DNA of 34,997 bases from Hyphomicrobiaceae bacterium (lineage in GTDB: Bacteria > Pseudomonadota > Alphaproteobacteria > Rhizobiales > Hyphomicrobiaceae). Of this stretch, positions 26,901 through 34,997 are shown piece after piece. The notes under the pieces were generated by a model that was not told the origin of the DNA, made no database searches, and was given only the letters and a program-made list of their open reading frames with translations. The stretch spans positions 1 through 34,997 of the forward strand of contig WBUN01000053.1 in NCBI GenBank assembly GCA_008933705.1. The letters are read 5' to 3'. Made by a program: the position numbers and the translations under genes. Numbering within the stretch: position 1 is the first letter of the stretch; each line of letters begins with the position of its first letter.

Positions 26901-26926
26901 CTAATGCTATGGCTGAGGATGGCTGG

Positions 26927-26949
26927 ATACTGGGGTCCGGCCCCGGTAT
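26927..26949. repeat. Intergenic palindromic element
   Basis: ATACTGGGG (26927-26935) pairs with CCCCGGTAT (26941-26949), with one G-U pair and a TCCGG loop. The surrounding text, which would translate as DGWILGSGPGMT, is like the short intergenic palindromes scattered through Rhizobiales genomes. This supports a start for the next gene downstream of it. Confidence 0.5.
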
Positions 26950-26995
26950 GACAACCCGTGTGGATGCGTTCGGTCACGAATACGGGCGTCGGGGG

Positions 26996-27397
26996 ATGTC
27001 GCAGCAAGGCACGTTACGCAAGGAACGACTGATCATCGCCCTGTCCATCGCCGGCGGGGTGCTGCTGGCCGTGATCGGGGCGCGCTATCTGCTCGTTCCC
27101 GAGTCGGCGGCGCGGACGTTCGGCGTGCCGGCACGGCCTGCCGGCTATGAACTCTACTACATCATCGGCCTGCGCAACTTGTGGCTTGGGCTGCTGGCGG
27201 TGGCCTTTGCAACTCTGCGCCAGTGGCGAGCGCTGATGCTCTGGTTTGCCATGGCGACGGTGGTCTGTTTCGCCGATGCGGCGATTGCAGCAACCTCCAC
27301 CGGGCGCGTGCCGCAGGTAGCCTTCCACGTCGGTTGCGGGGTGGCGTGCGCGCTCCTGGCGGTCATCACGTGGCGCAAGGCCTGCAGGGAGAATTGA
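26996..27397 (+). CDS. DUF4267-like membrane protein
   Basis: The product is 133 residues when started at the ATG at 26996. Four hydrophobic helices are visible: LIIALSIAGGVLLAVIGARY, LRNLWLGLLAVAFATL, ALMLWFAMATVVCFADAAIA and VGCGVACALLAVITW. The GARYLLVPESAARTFGVP and YIIGLRNLWLGLL segments resemble the DUF4267 family of small inner-membrane proteins of unknown role. An upstream ATG at 26909 gives 29 more residues, but they are translated from an intergenic palindrome and are probably not real. It lies in the nuoD-nuoE insert; the next gene starts 4 bases after its stop codon, so the two are likely coupled. Confidence 0.65.
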   Translation: MSQQGTLRKERLIIALSIAGGVLLAVIGARYLLVPESAARTFGVPARPAGYELYYIIGLRNLWLGLLAVAFATLRQWRALMLWFAMATVVCFADAAIAATSTGRVPQVAFHVGCGVACALLAVITWRKACREN

Positions 27398-27401
27398 AGT
27401 T

Positions 27402-27749
27402 ATGGCGGTGGTGGATGTGGGCTTCATCCTGGCCGTGACCGCATTCGGCTGGGGCTTGAGCCTCTCCACCTACCGCCTGCTCGCGACCCGGCGCGGCTGG
27501 CCGATGGGCGCATGGCAGGCGGAATGGCCGGGAATGCCCGTAACACTCGGACTGATCTCGATTCTTCTGGCCGCGCTGTACGCCCTGGCGCGCGGCTACG
27601 GCGGCTATCTCGTCAGCGCCGGGGCCATTCCCGTGTTCGGCGCGGCCTGGGCCGTATTCTGGACCGGTTTTCTCAGGGTCGGTGCGCAGAGCGCGCTGGT
27701 GCTGGCTCCGGCTGCGGCCGCGCTTCTGCTGGTGCGCTGGCTCGGCTAG
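27402..27749 (+). CDS. Hypothetical small membrane protein with three helices
   Basis: This is a 115-residue hydrophobic protein of no family I recognise. Predicted membrane segments are VVDVGFILAVTAFGWGLSLS (about residues 3-22), PVTLGLISILLAALYALARG (about 46-65) and the region from about 70 to the C-terminus (PVFGAAWAVFWTGFLRVGAQ, then LVLAPAAAALLLVRWL). It starts 4 bases after the DUF4267-like gene, in the same direction, so the two may work together. It is the last of three non-nuo genes between nuoD and nuoE. Confidence 0.6.
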   Translation: MAVVDVGFILAVTAFGWGLSLSTYRLLATRRGWPMGAWQAEWPGMPVTLGLISILLAALYALARGYGGYLVSAGAIPVFGAAWAVFWTGFLRVGAQSALVLAPAAAALLLVRWLG

Positions 27750-27847
27750 GCGAGGCCGCCTGGTTGCGCTATGACGCCATCCTCTGAAATACGACCCGAA
27801 GGCGACTTTGCCGCGTTCCTCGGCCTCTGGGATCGTTCTAAGAGACC

Positions 27848-27876
27848 GCGACAACCTTGCTCTTGGGCCCTATAAG
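27848..27876 (+). promoter_or_regulatory. Candidate internal promoter upstream of nuoE
   Basis: GCGACA (27848-27853), a 17-base spacer and TATAAG (27871-27876), 46 bases before the nuoE start. The -10 matches 5 of 6 and the -35 matches 4 of 6. It would let nuoE and later genes be transcribed independently of the insert upstream. Confidence 0.35.
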
Positions 27877-27921
27877 GGTGCCGCCACGCCAGTCTCCCAG
27901 CGCAGAGGCAAGCACAACCTC

Positions 27922-28539
27922 ATGGCCGTCCGCAGACTAGACCCCAATCAGCCCGCGAGCTTCGCGTTCACGCCTGAGAATGCGGCCTGGGCCAAGGAGA
28001 CCATCGCCAAGTATCCGCCGGGCAAGCAGGCATCCGCCGTCATCCCGCTGCTGTGGCGGGCGCAGGAGCAGAACGGCGGTTGGTTGACGGAGCCCGCCCT
28101 GCGGGTGGTCGCCGACATGCTCGGCATGGCCTACATCCGCGTCTACGAGATCGCGACCTTCTACACGATGTTCCAGCTCTCGCCGGTGGGCAAGAAGGCC
28201 CACGTGCAGGTGTGTGGCACGACGCCCTGCATGCTGCGCGGCGCGGAGGCGCTGGTCGAGGTCTGCAAGCGGCGTATCCACCCCGAGCCGCACCATCTCT
28301 CCAAGGACGGCGATTTCTCCTGGGAGGAGGTCGAGTGCATGGGTACGTGTGCCAACGCCCCGATGGTCCAGGTGTGGAAGGACACCTACGAGGATCTGAC
28401 GCCGGAGCTGCTGGAAAAGGTGCTCGACGGCTTTGCCAGCGGCAAGCCCGTGAAGCCCGGCTCCCAGACCGGCCGGCAGGCGTCGTGTCCCGCGGGCGGG
28501 CCGACGACGCTCAAGGAATTCGCCAAGGCCGGAAAGTAG
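27922..28539 (+). CDS. nuoE: NADH-quinone oxidoreductase subunit E
   Basis: This is a 205-residue 24-kDa-type subunit with the [2Fe-2S] cluster N1a. The ligands are Cys98 and Cys103 ([11 protein letters not shown]), Cys139 and Cys143 ([10 protein letters not shown]). The thioredoxin-like domain follows an N-terminal helical part with [18 protein letters not shown]. The ATG at 27922 is the family start; the frame is open upstream but the extra residues are not family-like. The C-terminal extension ([16 protein letters not shown]) is typical of alphaproteobacteria. nuoF follows after 13 bases. Confidence 0.95.
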   Translation: MAVRRLDPNQPASFAFTPENAAWAKETIAKYPPGKQASAVIPLLWRAQEQNGGWLTEPALRVVADMLGMAYIRVYEIATFYTMFQLSPVGKKAHVQVCGTTPCMLRGAEALVEVCKRRIHPEPHHLSKDGDFSWEEVECMGTCANAPMVQVWKDTYEDLTPELLEKVLDGFASGKPVKPGSQTGRQASCPAGGPTTLKEFAKAGK

Positions 28540-28552
28540 GGGACGATCCACC

Positions 28553-29839
28553 GTGGCTCTGCAGGACAAGGACCGCATCTTCAAGAACGTGTACGGCTTT
28601 CAGGACTGGAAGCTGGCCGGAGCCAAGGCGCGGGGAGCCTGGGACAACACCAAGGCGATCATCGACAAGGGCCACGATGCCATCATCAACGAGGTGAAGG
28701 CGTCGGGGCTGCGCGGGCGCGGCGGCGCCGGCTTCCCGACGGGCCTCAAGTGGTCGTTCATGCCCAAGAGCGATCCGCGGCCGAGCTACCTCGTGATCAA
28801 CGCAGACGAGTCGGAGCCCGGCTCCTGCAAGGACCGCGAGATCATGCGGCACGACCCGCATCTGCTGATCGAGGGAGCGCTGATCGCCTCCTTCGCGATG
28901 CGCGCGCACGTCTGCTACATCTACGTGCGCGGCGAGTTCATCCGCGAGCGCGAGCGTCTGCAGGCGGCGATCGACGAGGCCTACGAGGCGAAGCTGATCG
29001 GCAAGGGCAACGTGCACGGCTGGGACTTCGACTGCTACGTGCATCACGGTGCCGGCGCCTACATCTGCGGCGAGGAGACGGCGCTGCTGGAAAGCCTCGA
29101 GGGCAAGAAGGGCCAGCCGCGGCTCAAGCCGCCGTTCCCGGCCAACGTCGGCGTCTACGGCGCTCCCACCACCGTCAACAACGTCGAATCGATCGCCGTC
29201 GTGGGCGACATCATGCGCCGTGGCGGCGCCTGGTTCGCCGGCATCGGCAAGCCCAACAACACCGGCACCAAGCTGTTCCAGATCTCGGGCCACGTGGAGA
29301 AGCCCTGCGTGGTGGAGGAGGAGATGGGCATTGCGCTGCGCGAGCTGCTCGATCGGCACGCCGGCGGCGTGCGCGGGGGATGGGACAACCTGCTGGCCGT
29401 CATCCCGGGCGGGTCGTCCATGCCGTGCCTGCCGGCCAGCATCTGTGCCGATGTGACGATGGATTTCGACACGCTGTCCAAGCTCAAGTCGGGGCTCGGC
29501 ACGGCGGCGATCATCGTCATGGACAAGTCCACCGACATCATCGCCGCCATCCGCCGCATTGCCTACTTCTACAAGCACGAGAGCTGCGGCCAGTGCACAC
29601 CCTGCCGCGAGGGCACCGGCTGGATGTGGCGCGTTCTGCAGCGCCTGGAGCGGGGCGAGGCCGACAAGAGCGAGATCGACCTGCTGTTCGACGTGAGCAG
29701 GCAGGTCGAGGGCCACACCATCTGCGCGCTGGGCGATGCGGCCGCCTGGCCGGTGCAAGGCCTCATCCGACACTTCCGCCCGGTGATGGAGGAGCGCATC
29801 GCGCGCTACCAGGCCGCGCACAAGCAGGCGGCGGAGTAG
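28553..29839 (+). CDS. nuoF: NADH-quinone oxidoreductase subunit F
   Basis: This is a 428-residue 51-kDa-type subunit that binds NADH and FMN and passes electrons to cluster N3. The nucleotide and FMN loops are [14 protein letters not shown] (residues 54-67) and [19 protein letters not shown] (about 166-184). N3 ligands are Cys345, Cys348, Cys351 ([12 protein letters not shown]) and Cys391 (HTICALGD). The start codon is GTG at 28553. A 105-residue membrane protein begins 2 bases after its stop codon. Confidence 0.97.
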   Translation: MALQDKDRIFKNVYGFQDWKLAGAKARGAWDNTKAIIDKGHDAIINEVKASGLRGRGGAGFPTGLKWSFMPKSDPRPSYLVINADESEPGSCKDREIMRHDPHLLIEGALIASFAMRAHVCYIYVRGEFIRERERLQAAIDEAYEAKLIGKGNVHGWDFDCYVHHGAGAYICGEETALLESLEGKKGQPRLKPPFPANVGVYGAPTTVNNVESIAVVGDIMRRGGAWFAGIGKPNNTGTKLFQISGHVEKPCVVEEEMGIALRELLDRHAGGVRGGWDNLLAVIPGGSSMPCLPASICADVTMDFDTLSKLKSGLGTAAIIVMDKSTDIIAAIRRIAYFYKHESCGQCTPCREGTGWMWRVLQRLERGEADKSEIDLLFDVSRQVEGHTICALGDAAAWPVQGLIRHFRPVMEERIARYQAAHKQAAE

Positions 29840-29841
29840 CC

Positions 29842-30159
29842 ATGGACTTCAAGAAGCTCGGCAACATCCTGCTGGTCGGCGGCGCCCTGGTGCTGGCCGC
29901 CGCCTTCGTCTGGTGGTTCAGCTTCTTCTCGTCCATCATGAACGAGGTGGCGAAGGTGCCGGGCGGGCGGGGCGACATCAGCGTGTTCGACGCGTTGAGC
30001 TGCCTGTACAGCAACAGCGTGTTCTGCGGCCTGATTTCGGGCGCGGCGAGGCTCGCGGGCAAGACCGCCTACGAGCCGATGGTGTTCTGGTTCGGGCTGG
30101 CGGCGCTGATCGCCGGCATCCTGGTCCGTGTGACGGCGAAGCCCTCAGATGCCAAGTGA
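29842..30159 (+). CDS. Small two-helix membrane protein between nuoF and nuoG
   Basis: This is a 105-residue protein beginning MDFKKLGNILLVGGALVLAA. It has one N-terminal helix (about residues 7-30), a middle loop with two cysteines (LSCLYSNSVFCGLISGAARL), and a C-terminal helix (MVFWFGLAALIAGILVRV). I recall similar unnamed small genes at this place in rhizobial nuo operons, so it is probably conserved rather than a chance frame. It is tightly packed: 2 bases after nuoF and 42 before nuoG. That and its membrane character suggest an assembly or accessory role in complex I, which is an inference. Confidence 0.75.
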   Translation: MDFKKLGNILLVGGALVLAAAFVWWFSFFSSIMNEVAKVPGGRGDISVFDALSCLYSNSVFCGLISGAARLAGKTAYEPMVFWFGLAALIAGILVRVTAKPSDAK

Positions 30160-30201
30160 CGAGCCGAAGGCGGAAATGATGAGAGCGGGAGTTGGCGGGC
30201 G

Positions 30202-32280
30202 ATGCCCAAGCAACTGATCATCGACGGCAAGCCCATCGAGGTCGAGGACGGGATCACGCTGATCCAGGCCTGCGAGCAGGCGGGCGTTGAGATTCCGCGC
30301 TTCTGCTATCACGAGCGCCTGTCGATCGCCGGCAACTGCCGCATGTGCCTTGTCGAGGTCGCCGGCATGCCCAAGCCCGTTGCCTCGTGCGCGATGGGCG
30401 TCAATGACCTGCCGCCCAACAAGGACGGCAGCCCGAAGGTGATCAGCACGCGCTCGCCGATGGTCAAGAAAGCCCGCGAAGGCGTGATGGAGTTCCTGCT
30501 CATCAATCACCCGCTCGATTGCCCGATCTGCGACCAGGGCGGCGAGTGCGACCTGCAGGACCAGGCGATGGCCTACGGCGTCGGCGGCTCGCGCTACGCC
30601 GAGAACAAGCGCGCGGTCGACGAGAAGTATCTGGGCCCGCTGATCAAGACCTTCATGACGCGCTGCATCCAGTGCACGCGCTGCGTGCGCTACATGACCG
30701 AGGTGGCCGGCGTCGAGGAGCTGGGCGCCATCGGCCGCGGCGAGGACATGGAGATCACCACCTACCTCGAGCGTGGCATGATGTCGGAGATGTCGGCCAA
30801 CGTGGTCGATCTGTGCCCTGTCGGCGCGTTGACGCACAGGCCGTGGGCGTTCGCGGCGCGGCCGTGGGAGCTGCGCAAGACCGAGAGCATCGACGTGATG
30901 GACGCGGTGGGCTCGGCCATCCGGGTCGATACACGCGGCCGCGAGGTGGTGCGCATCCTGCCGCGCAACAACGACGCCGTGAACGAGGAATGGATCTCCG
31001 ACAAGACGCGCCACGTCGCGGACGGGCTGCGGACGCAGCGCCTGGACAGGCCCTACATCAGGAAGAACGGACGTCTGGAGCCGGCCGGATGGGACGAGGC
31101 TTTGAGTCTGGTCGCCGCCAAGCTGAAGAGCGCGCGGCCCGAGCGCATCGGTGCCATCGCTGGAGATCTCGCGGGCGCCGAGGAGATGTTCGCGCTCAAG
31201 GATCTGCTGGCGCGGCTCGGCTCGAAGAACGTGGAATGCCGCCAGGACGGCGCCAAGCTCGACCCCAAGCTCGGCCGGGCCGGCTACCTGTTCAACTCCA
31301 CCATCGAAGGCATCGAGCAGGCCGATGCCATCCTGCTGATCGGCGCCAATCCGAGGCTGGAGGCGGCCGTGCTCAACGCGCGCATCCGCAAGCGCTGGCG
31401 GCAGGGCGGCCTTACGGTCGGCCTGATCGGCGAGAAGGTGGCTCTGACCTACGCTTATGAGTACCTCGGCGCCGGCCCGCAGACGCTCAAGGAGGTGCTG
31501 GACGGCAAGCAGAGCTTCGCGGGCGTCCTGCGCGACGCCAAGCGGCCGATGGTGATCGTCGGTGCCGGCGCGGCGGCACGTGCCGACGGCGCCGGAGTGC
31601 TGGCCGCGGCGGCAAAGATCGCGCTGCTCGCGTGCGAAGGCAAGGAAGGGGGCTGGAACGGGTTCAACATTCTGCACACGGCGGCTTCGCGCGCCGCAGG
31701 CTTGGATCTCGGGTTCGTTGCCGAGCGCGAGGGCCTGTTCGGCGACCTCGACGTGGTCTACCTGCTCGGGGCGGACGAGCTGGACATGACCAAGCTCGGC
31801 AAGGCCTTCGTGGCCTATCAGGGCAGCCACGGCGATGCCGGCGCGCACCGCGCCGACGTCATCCTGCCGGGGGCGGCGTACACGGAGAAGAGCGCAACCT
31901 ATGTATCGACGGAGGGCCGGGCACAGGTGACCAGCAAGGCTGCGTTCGCGCCGGGCGACGCCAAGGACGACTGGGCGATCGTGCGCGCACTGTCCGCCCA
32001 CGCCGGCCAGACGCTGCCCTACGACAGTCTTCCCGCCCTGCGTGCGGCCATGTACAAGGTGGCGCCGGCGCTGGCTCGCCTCGACGCGGTGGAGCCGGCC
32101 GGCATCAAGGGCGTGGAGGCGCTGGCCGCCCGCGGCGGCGCACTCGGAACCGAGGCATTCGGACCGGCCGTGCGCGATTTCTACCTCACCAATCCGGTCG
32201 CGCGCGCCTCAGCCGTCATGGCGGAGCTCAGCGCGCTGAAGAAGAGCTACGATCAGGGGACCACGGGAACGCATGGATAG
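30202..32280 (+). CDS. nuoG: NADH-quinone oxidoreductase subunit G
   Basis: This is a 692-residue 75-kDa-type subunit with the electron wire of the peripheral arm. Cluster N1b ligands are Cys35, Cys46, Cys49 and Cys63. Cluster N5 ligands are His103, Cys107, Cys110 and Cys116 ([14 protein letters not shown]). Cluster N4 ligands are Cys155, Cys158, Cys161 and Cys205. A molybdopterin-oxidoreductase-like domain follows without cofactor ligands. The N7 cluster of E. coli NuoG is not evident, as expected for alphaproteobacteria. Its last 8 bases overlap nuoH. Confidence 0.97.
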   Translation: MPKQLIIDGKPIEVEDGITLIQACEQAGVEIPRFCYHERLSIAGNCRMCLVEVAGMPKPVASCAMGVNDLPPNKDGSPKVISTRSPMVKKAREGVMEFLLINHPLDCPICDQGGECDLQDQAMAYGVGGSRYAENKRAVDEKYLGPLIKTFMTRCIQCTRCVRYMTEVAGVEELGAIGRGEDMEITTYLERGMMSEMSANVVDLCPVGALTHRPWAFAARPWELRKTESIDVMDAVGSAIRVDTRGREVVRILPRNNDAVNEEWISDKTRHVADGLRTQRLDRPYIRKNGRLEPAGWDEALSLVAAKLKSARPERIGAIAGDLAGAEEMFALKDLLARLGSKNVECRQDGAKLDPKLGRAGYLFNSTIEGIEQADAILLIGANPRLEAAVLNARIRKRWRQGGLTVGLIGEKVALTYAYEYLGAGPQTLKEVLDGKQSFAGVLRDAKRPMVIVGAGAAARADGAGVLAAAAKIALLACEGKEGGWNGFNILHTAASRAAGLDLGFVAEREGLFGDLDVVYLLGADELDMTKLGKAFVAYQGSHGDAGAHRADVILPGAAYTEKSATYVSTEGRAQVTSKAAFAPGDAKDDWAIVRALSAHAGQTLPYDSLPALRAAMYKVAPALARLDAVEPAGIKGVEALAARGGALGTEAFGPAVRDFYLTNPVARASAVMAELSALKKSYDQGTTGTHG

Positions 32281-33349
32281 CTCTTGGTCCTGGCAGGAGA
32301 TCTGGCAGAGCACGATCTGGCCGCTGGTCGTCATGGTGTTCCAGAGCGTCGTGCTGCTGGTCGCCCTGCTCGTCATCATCGCCTTCCTGCTGCTGATGGA
32401 CAGGAAGGTGTGGGCGGCCGTGCAGATGCGCCGCGGGCCCAACGTGGTGGGGCCGTTCGGGCTGCTGCAGTCGTTCGCCGACCTCATCAAGTTCGTGCTG
32501 AAGGAGCCGCTCATTCCAGCGGGGGCCGACAAGGGCGTGTTCCTGCTCGCACCCCTGGTGACGTCGGTGCTGGCGCTCGCGGCGTGGGCCGTTATTCCGG
32601 TGAACGAGAACAGTTGGGGCCGCTGGGTGATCTCCGACCTCAATGTCGGCGTGCTCTACCTGTTCGCCATCTCATCGCTCGGCGTCTACGGCATCATCAT
32701 GGGCGGGTGGGCCTCCAACTCCAAGTATCCGTTCCTCGGGTCGCTGCGCTCGGCCGCACAGATGGTGTCCTACGAAGTCTCGATCGGCTTCGTCATCATC
32801 ACCGTGCTGCTCTGCGTCGGCTCGCTCAACCTCTCCGAGATCGTCAACGCGCAGAAGATCGGTCTCGGCACGCGCCTGGGTCTGCCGAACTCGTTCCTCG
32901 ACTGGTACTGGCTGGCGCTGTTTCCGATGTTCATCGTCTTCTTCATCTCTGCGCTGGCTGAGACGAACCGGCCGCCGTTCGATCTGCCGGAGGCCGAATC
33001 CGAGCTGGTGGCAGGCTTTGCCGTCGAATACTCCTCGACGCCCTATCTGCTGTTCATGCTGGGCGAGTACGTGGCCATCACCACCATGTGCGCGCTCACC
33101 ACCATCATGTTCCTCGGCGGGTGGCTGCCGCCCATCGATGCGGCGCCCTTCACGTGGCTGCCGGGCATCTTCTGGTTCCTCGCCAAGGTGGTGTTCGTCT
33201 TCTTCATGTTCGCGATGGTGAAGGCGTTCGTGCCGCGATACCGCTATGATCAGCTCATGCGGCTCGGCTGGAAGGTGTTCCTGCCGCTGTCGCTCTTCAT
33301 GGTCGTGGCCGTCGCCGGCGTCCTCCAGTTCTTCAATCTTGCGCCTTAG
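32273..33349 (+). CDS. nuoH: NADH-quinone oxidoreductase subunit H
   Basis: This is a 358-residue, eight-helix membrane subunit at the quinone-channel junction. The signatures are [20 protein letters not shown] (about residues 42-61) and [20 protein letters not shown] (about 232-251), the acidic loop facing the quinone channel. It starts inside the end of nuoG (8-base overlap), so translation is probably coupled. nuoI follows after 9 bases. Confidence 0.97.
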   Translation: MDSSWSWQEIWQSTIWPLVVMVFQSVVLLVALLVIIAFLLLMDRKVWAAVQMRRGPNVVGPFGLLQSFADLIKFVLKEPLIPAGADKGVFLLAPLVTSVLALAAWAVIPVNENSWGRWVISDLNVGVLYLFAISSLGVYGIIMGGWASNSKYPFLGSLRSAAQMVSYEVSIGFVIITVLLCVGSLNLSEIVNAQKIGLGTRLGLPNSFLDWYWLALFPMFIVFFISALAETNRPPFDLPEAESELVAGFAVEYSSTPYLLFMLGEYVAITTMCALTTIMFLGGWLPPIDAAPFTWLPGIFWFLAKVVFVFFMFAMVKAFVPRYRYDQLMRLGWKVFLPLSLFMVVAVAGVLQFFNLAP

Positions 33350-33358
33350 GAGCCTTCC

Positions 33359-33850
33359 ATGGGTGCGATAGGACAAGGCATCAGCTCGCTCTTCCTGAAG
33401 GAGTTCGTGGTCGCGCTCGTCCTGTCGATGCGCTACTTCTTCAAGCCGAAGGCGACGATCAATTATCCCTTCGAGAAGGGGCCGCTCTCGCCACGCTTCC
33501 GCGGCGAGCATGCACTGCGTCGCTATCCCAACGGGGAAGAGCGCTGCATCGCCTGCAAGCTGTGCGAGGCGATCTGCCCGGCGCAGGCCATCACCATCGA
33601 GGCCGGTCCGCGCCGCAACGATGGCACGCGGCGCACCACGCGCTACGACATCGACATGGTGAAGTGCATCTACTGCGGGCTCTGCCAGGAGGCCTGCCCC
33701 GTCGATGCCATTGTCGAGGGGCCGAACTTCGAGTTCGCCACCGAGACGCGCGAGGAACTCTATTACGACAAGGAGCGCCTGCTTGCGAACGGCGACCGCT
33801 GGGAGCGCGAGATCGCCAAGAACATCGCGCTCGACGCGCCGTATCGGTGA
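33359..33850 (+). CDS. nuoI: NADH-quinone oxidoreductase subunit I
   Basis: This is a 163-residue 23-kDa-type subunit with two [4Fe-4S] clusters, N6a and N6b. The two ferredoxin motifs are Cys63, 66, 69, 73 ([11 protein letters not shown]) and Cys103, 106, 109, 113 ([11 protein letters not shown]), each with a following Pro. It links NuoG to NuoB. A 99-base gap containing a palindromic element separates it from nuoJ. Confidence 0.97.
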   Translation: MGAIGQGISSLFLKEFVVALVLSMRYFFKPKATINYPFEKGPLSPRFRGEHALRRYPNGEERCIACKLCEAICPAQAITIEAGPRRNDGTRRTTRYDIDMVKCIYCGLCQEACPVDAIVEGPNFEFATETREELYYDKERLLANGDRWEREIAKNIALDAPYR

Positions 33851-33896
33851 GGATGTGATGACTGTGCGGCACTTGGCGAGCCGAGCAGGCGGCGTT

Positions 33897-33919
33897 GCCT
33901 CACCCTCGAGGGGTGAGGC
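33897..33919. repeat. Palindromic element in the nuoI-nuoJ gap
   Basis: GCCTCACCC (33897-33905) and GGGTGAGGC (33911-33919) are perfect arms around TCGAG. Read in frame it would give SPSRGEAA or SPLEGEAT, the look of a short intergenic palindrome spread through many Rhizobiales genomes. No T-run follows, so it is not a clear terminator inside the operon. Confidence 0.6.
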
Positions 33920-33949
33920 GGCGGCCTGGAGAGTTGGCGAGGGGATGCC

Positions 33950-34594
33950 ATGACGCTTGCGGCTGCATTCTTCTATCTGTTCGCGGTGTTGACGATAGCC
34001 TCGGGCTTCATGGTGATCGCGGCCAAGAACCCCGTGCACGCGGTGCTGTTCCTGATCCTGGCGTTCTTCAACGCGGCAGGCCTGTTCGTGCTGCTCGGCG
34101 CCGAGTTCCTGGCCATGATCCTGGTGGTGGTCTACGTCGGCGCGGTGGCGGTGCTGTTCCTGTTCGTCGTCATGATGCTGGACGTGGATTTCGCCGAGCT
34201 GCGCGCGGGCTTCATCAAGAATGCGCCGCTCGGTGCCCTCGTCGGCCTCATCCTGCTGGCCGAGCTTGTGCTTGCGCTGGGCTTCCGCTTCGTGCGGCCG
34301 GGGGCGCTGGCGACGCCTTCCACGCCCATCCCGAGCGCGGGCTCGGGCGTGACGAATACGGAAGCCATCGGCCGCGTGCTCTATACCCAGTATGCCTACT
34401 ACTTCGAGGGCGCCGGCCTGATCCTGCTCGTGGCCATGATCGGCGCCATCGTGCTGACGCTGCGTCACAAGGAGGGCGTGAAGAGGCAGTCGATCGCCGC
34501 ACAGGTAGCGCGCGGGCCTAAGACGGCGGTCGAGGTGGTCAAGGTGCCGGCGGGCGGAGCCATCATACCCGCCGCGGCGGACGGGCGCGGCTGA
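33950..34594 (+). CDS. nuoJ: NADH-quinone oxidoreductase subunit J
   Basis: This is a 214-residue membrane subunit with five helices. It begins MTLAAAFFYLFAVLTIASGF; the conserved helix-3 segment is FLAMILVVVYVGAVAVLFLF (about residues 55-74), which takes part in the proton path. The C-terminal tail past residue 175 is polar and variable. The ribosome site is AGGGG. nuoK follows after 30 bases. Confidence 0.95.
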   Translation: MTLAAAFFYLFAVLTIASGFMVIAAKNPVHAVLFLILAFFNAAGLFVLLGAEFLAMILVVVYVGAVAVLFLFVVMMLDVDFAELRAGFIKNAPLGALVGLILLAELVLALGFRFVRPGALATPSTPIPSAGSGVTNTEAIGRVLYTQYAYYFEGAGLILLVAMIGAIVLTLRHKEGVKRQSIAAQVARGPKTAVEVVKVPAGGAIIPAAADGRG

Positions 34595-34624
34595 GCGATC
34601 GGGACGGGAGGGGATAGCAGCGAC

Positions 34625-34936
34625 ATGTACACGATCGGTCTTGGCCACTATCTCACCGTTGCGGCGATCCTGTTCACGCTCGGCATCTTCGGCATCTTCC
34701 TCAACCGCAAAAACGTCATCGTCATCCTGATGTCGGTCGAGCTGATGCTGCTCGCCGTGAACATCAATTTCGTCGCTTTCTCCTCGTTCATGGGCGATTT
34801 GCTGGGCCAGGTGTTCGCGCTGTTCGTGCTGACGGTGGCGGCCGGCGAGGCCGCGATCGGGCTCGCCATCGTTGTCGTCTACTTCCGCAACCGCGGGTCC
34901 ATCGCGGTCGAAGACATCAACATGATGAAGGGTTGA
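34625..34936 (+). CDS. nuoK: NADH-quinone oxidoreductase subunit K
   Basis: This is a 103-residue three-helix membrane subunit, homologous to MrpC. The first helix starts [20 protein letters not shown]. The second has [20 protein letters not shown] with its buried Glu, and the third has [18 protein letters not shown] with a second Glu; both are proton-path residues. nuoL, nuoM and nuoN should follow but lie beyond the edge. The last 61 bases contain no gene start I can support. Confidence 0.97.
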   Translation: MYTIGLGHYLTVAAILFTLGIFGIFLNRKNVIVILMSVELMLLAVNINFVAFSSFMGDLLGQVFALFVLTVAAGEAAIGLAIVVVYFRNRGSIAVEDINMMKG

Positions 34937-34997
34937 GGGATGGCATGACGTGCTGCTTGCAGGCCCGGTTGGGTTCCCCTCCCCCTCATGCCGAAGG

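Noticed and set aside
32672-34648. Open frame of 658 codons on the minus strand over nuoH-nuoK
   Set aside because: It mirrors four well-supported nuo genes and crosses their gaps; composition is shadow-like.

Overview
This GC-rich window reads as the chromosome of an alphaproteobacterium, most likely in the Hyphomicrobiales (Rhizobiales). The evidence is the tig-clpP-clpX-lon-hupB housekeeping run followed by tRNA genes, the long nuo operon with separate nuoC and nuoD and a small membrane gene between nuoF and nuoG, DUF1127 and EcfG-type signals, and 48-residue TPR repeats of a kind common in that order. No plasmid, phage or transposase gene was seen, so the genus cannot be named from this sequence.

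Layout. Positions 1-780 hold the start of a gene leaving the left edge, a DUF1127 protein and a 61-residue partner, all on the minus strand. Positions 787-5534 hold a small catabolic or accessory block: a GcvA-like LysR regulator, a BadH-like short-chain dehydrogenase, a crotonase-fold protein, a VOC protein, an opposing SRPBCC protein and a pirin. At 5625-7025 is a membrane-anchored TPR protein. The minus-strand operon cysK-alaX-sseA (9702 to 7048) links cysteine synthesis, tRNA(Ala) proofreading and 3-mercaptopyruvate sulfur transfer. After tRNA-Leu(UAG) comes the protein quality-control block: trigger factor with an extreme His/Asp tail, clpP, clpX, lon and hupB. clpP and lon each have a candidate heat-shock sigma-32 promoter. 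tRNA-Val(UAC) and tRNA-Asp(GUC) follow, separated by an opposing gene for a tail-anchored coiled-coil protein. Positions 18819-22199 encode an ECF sigma factor behind an EcfG-like promoter, an anti-sigma factor with a periplasmic surface-antigen-like domain, and a convergent exported subtilase with 11-residue coiled-coil repeats.

From 23027 to the right edge runs the proton-pumping NADH dehydrogenase (complex I) operon nuoA-K; nuoL-N would lie beyond the window. It is interrupted in three places by genes in the same direction: a SnoaL-like gene between nuoC and nuoD; Uma2, DUF4267-like and three-helix membrane genes between nuoD and nuoE; and a 105-residue membrane protein between nuoF and nuoG.

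The most novel-looking points are the metal-tail trigger factor, the sigma/anti-sigma/subtilase group and the passenger genes in nuo. The rest is ordinary core genome. All promoter and hairpin calls come from reading the sequence by eye, not from computation.
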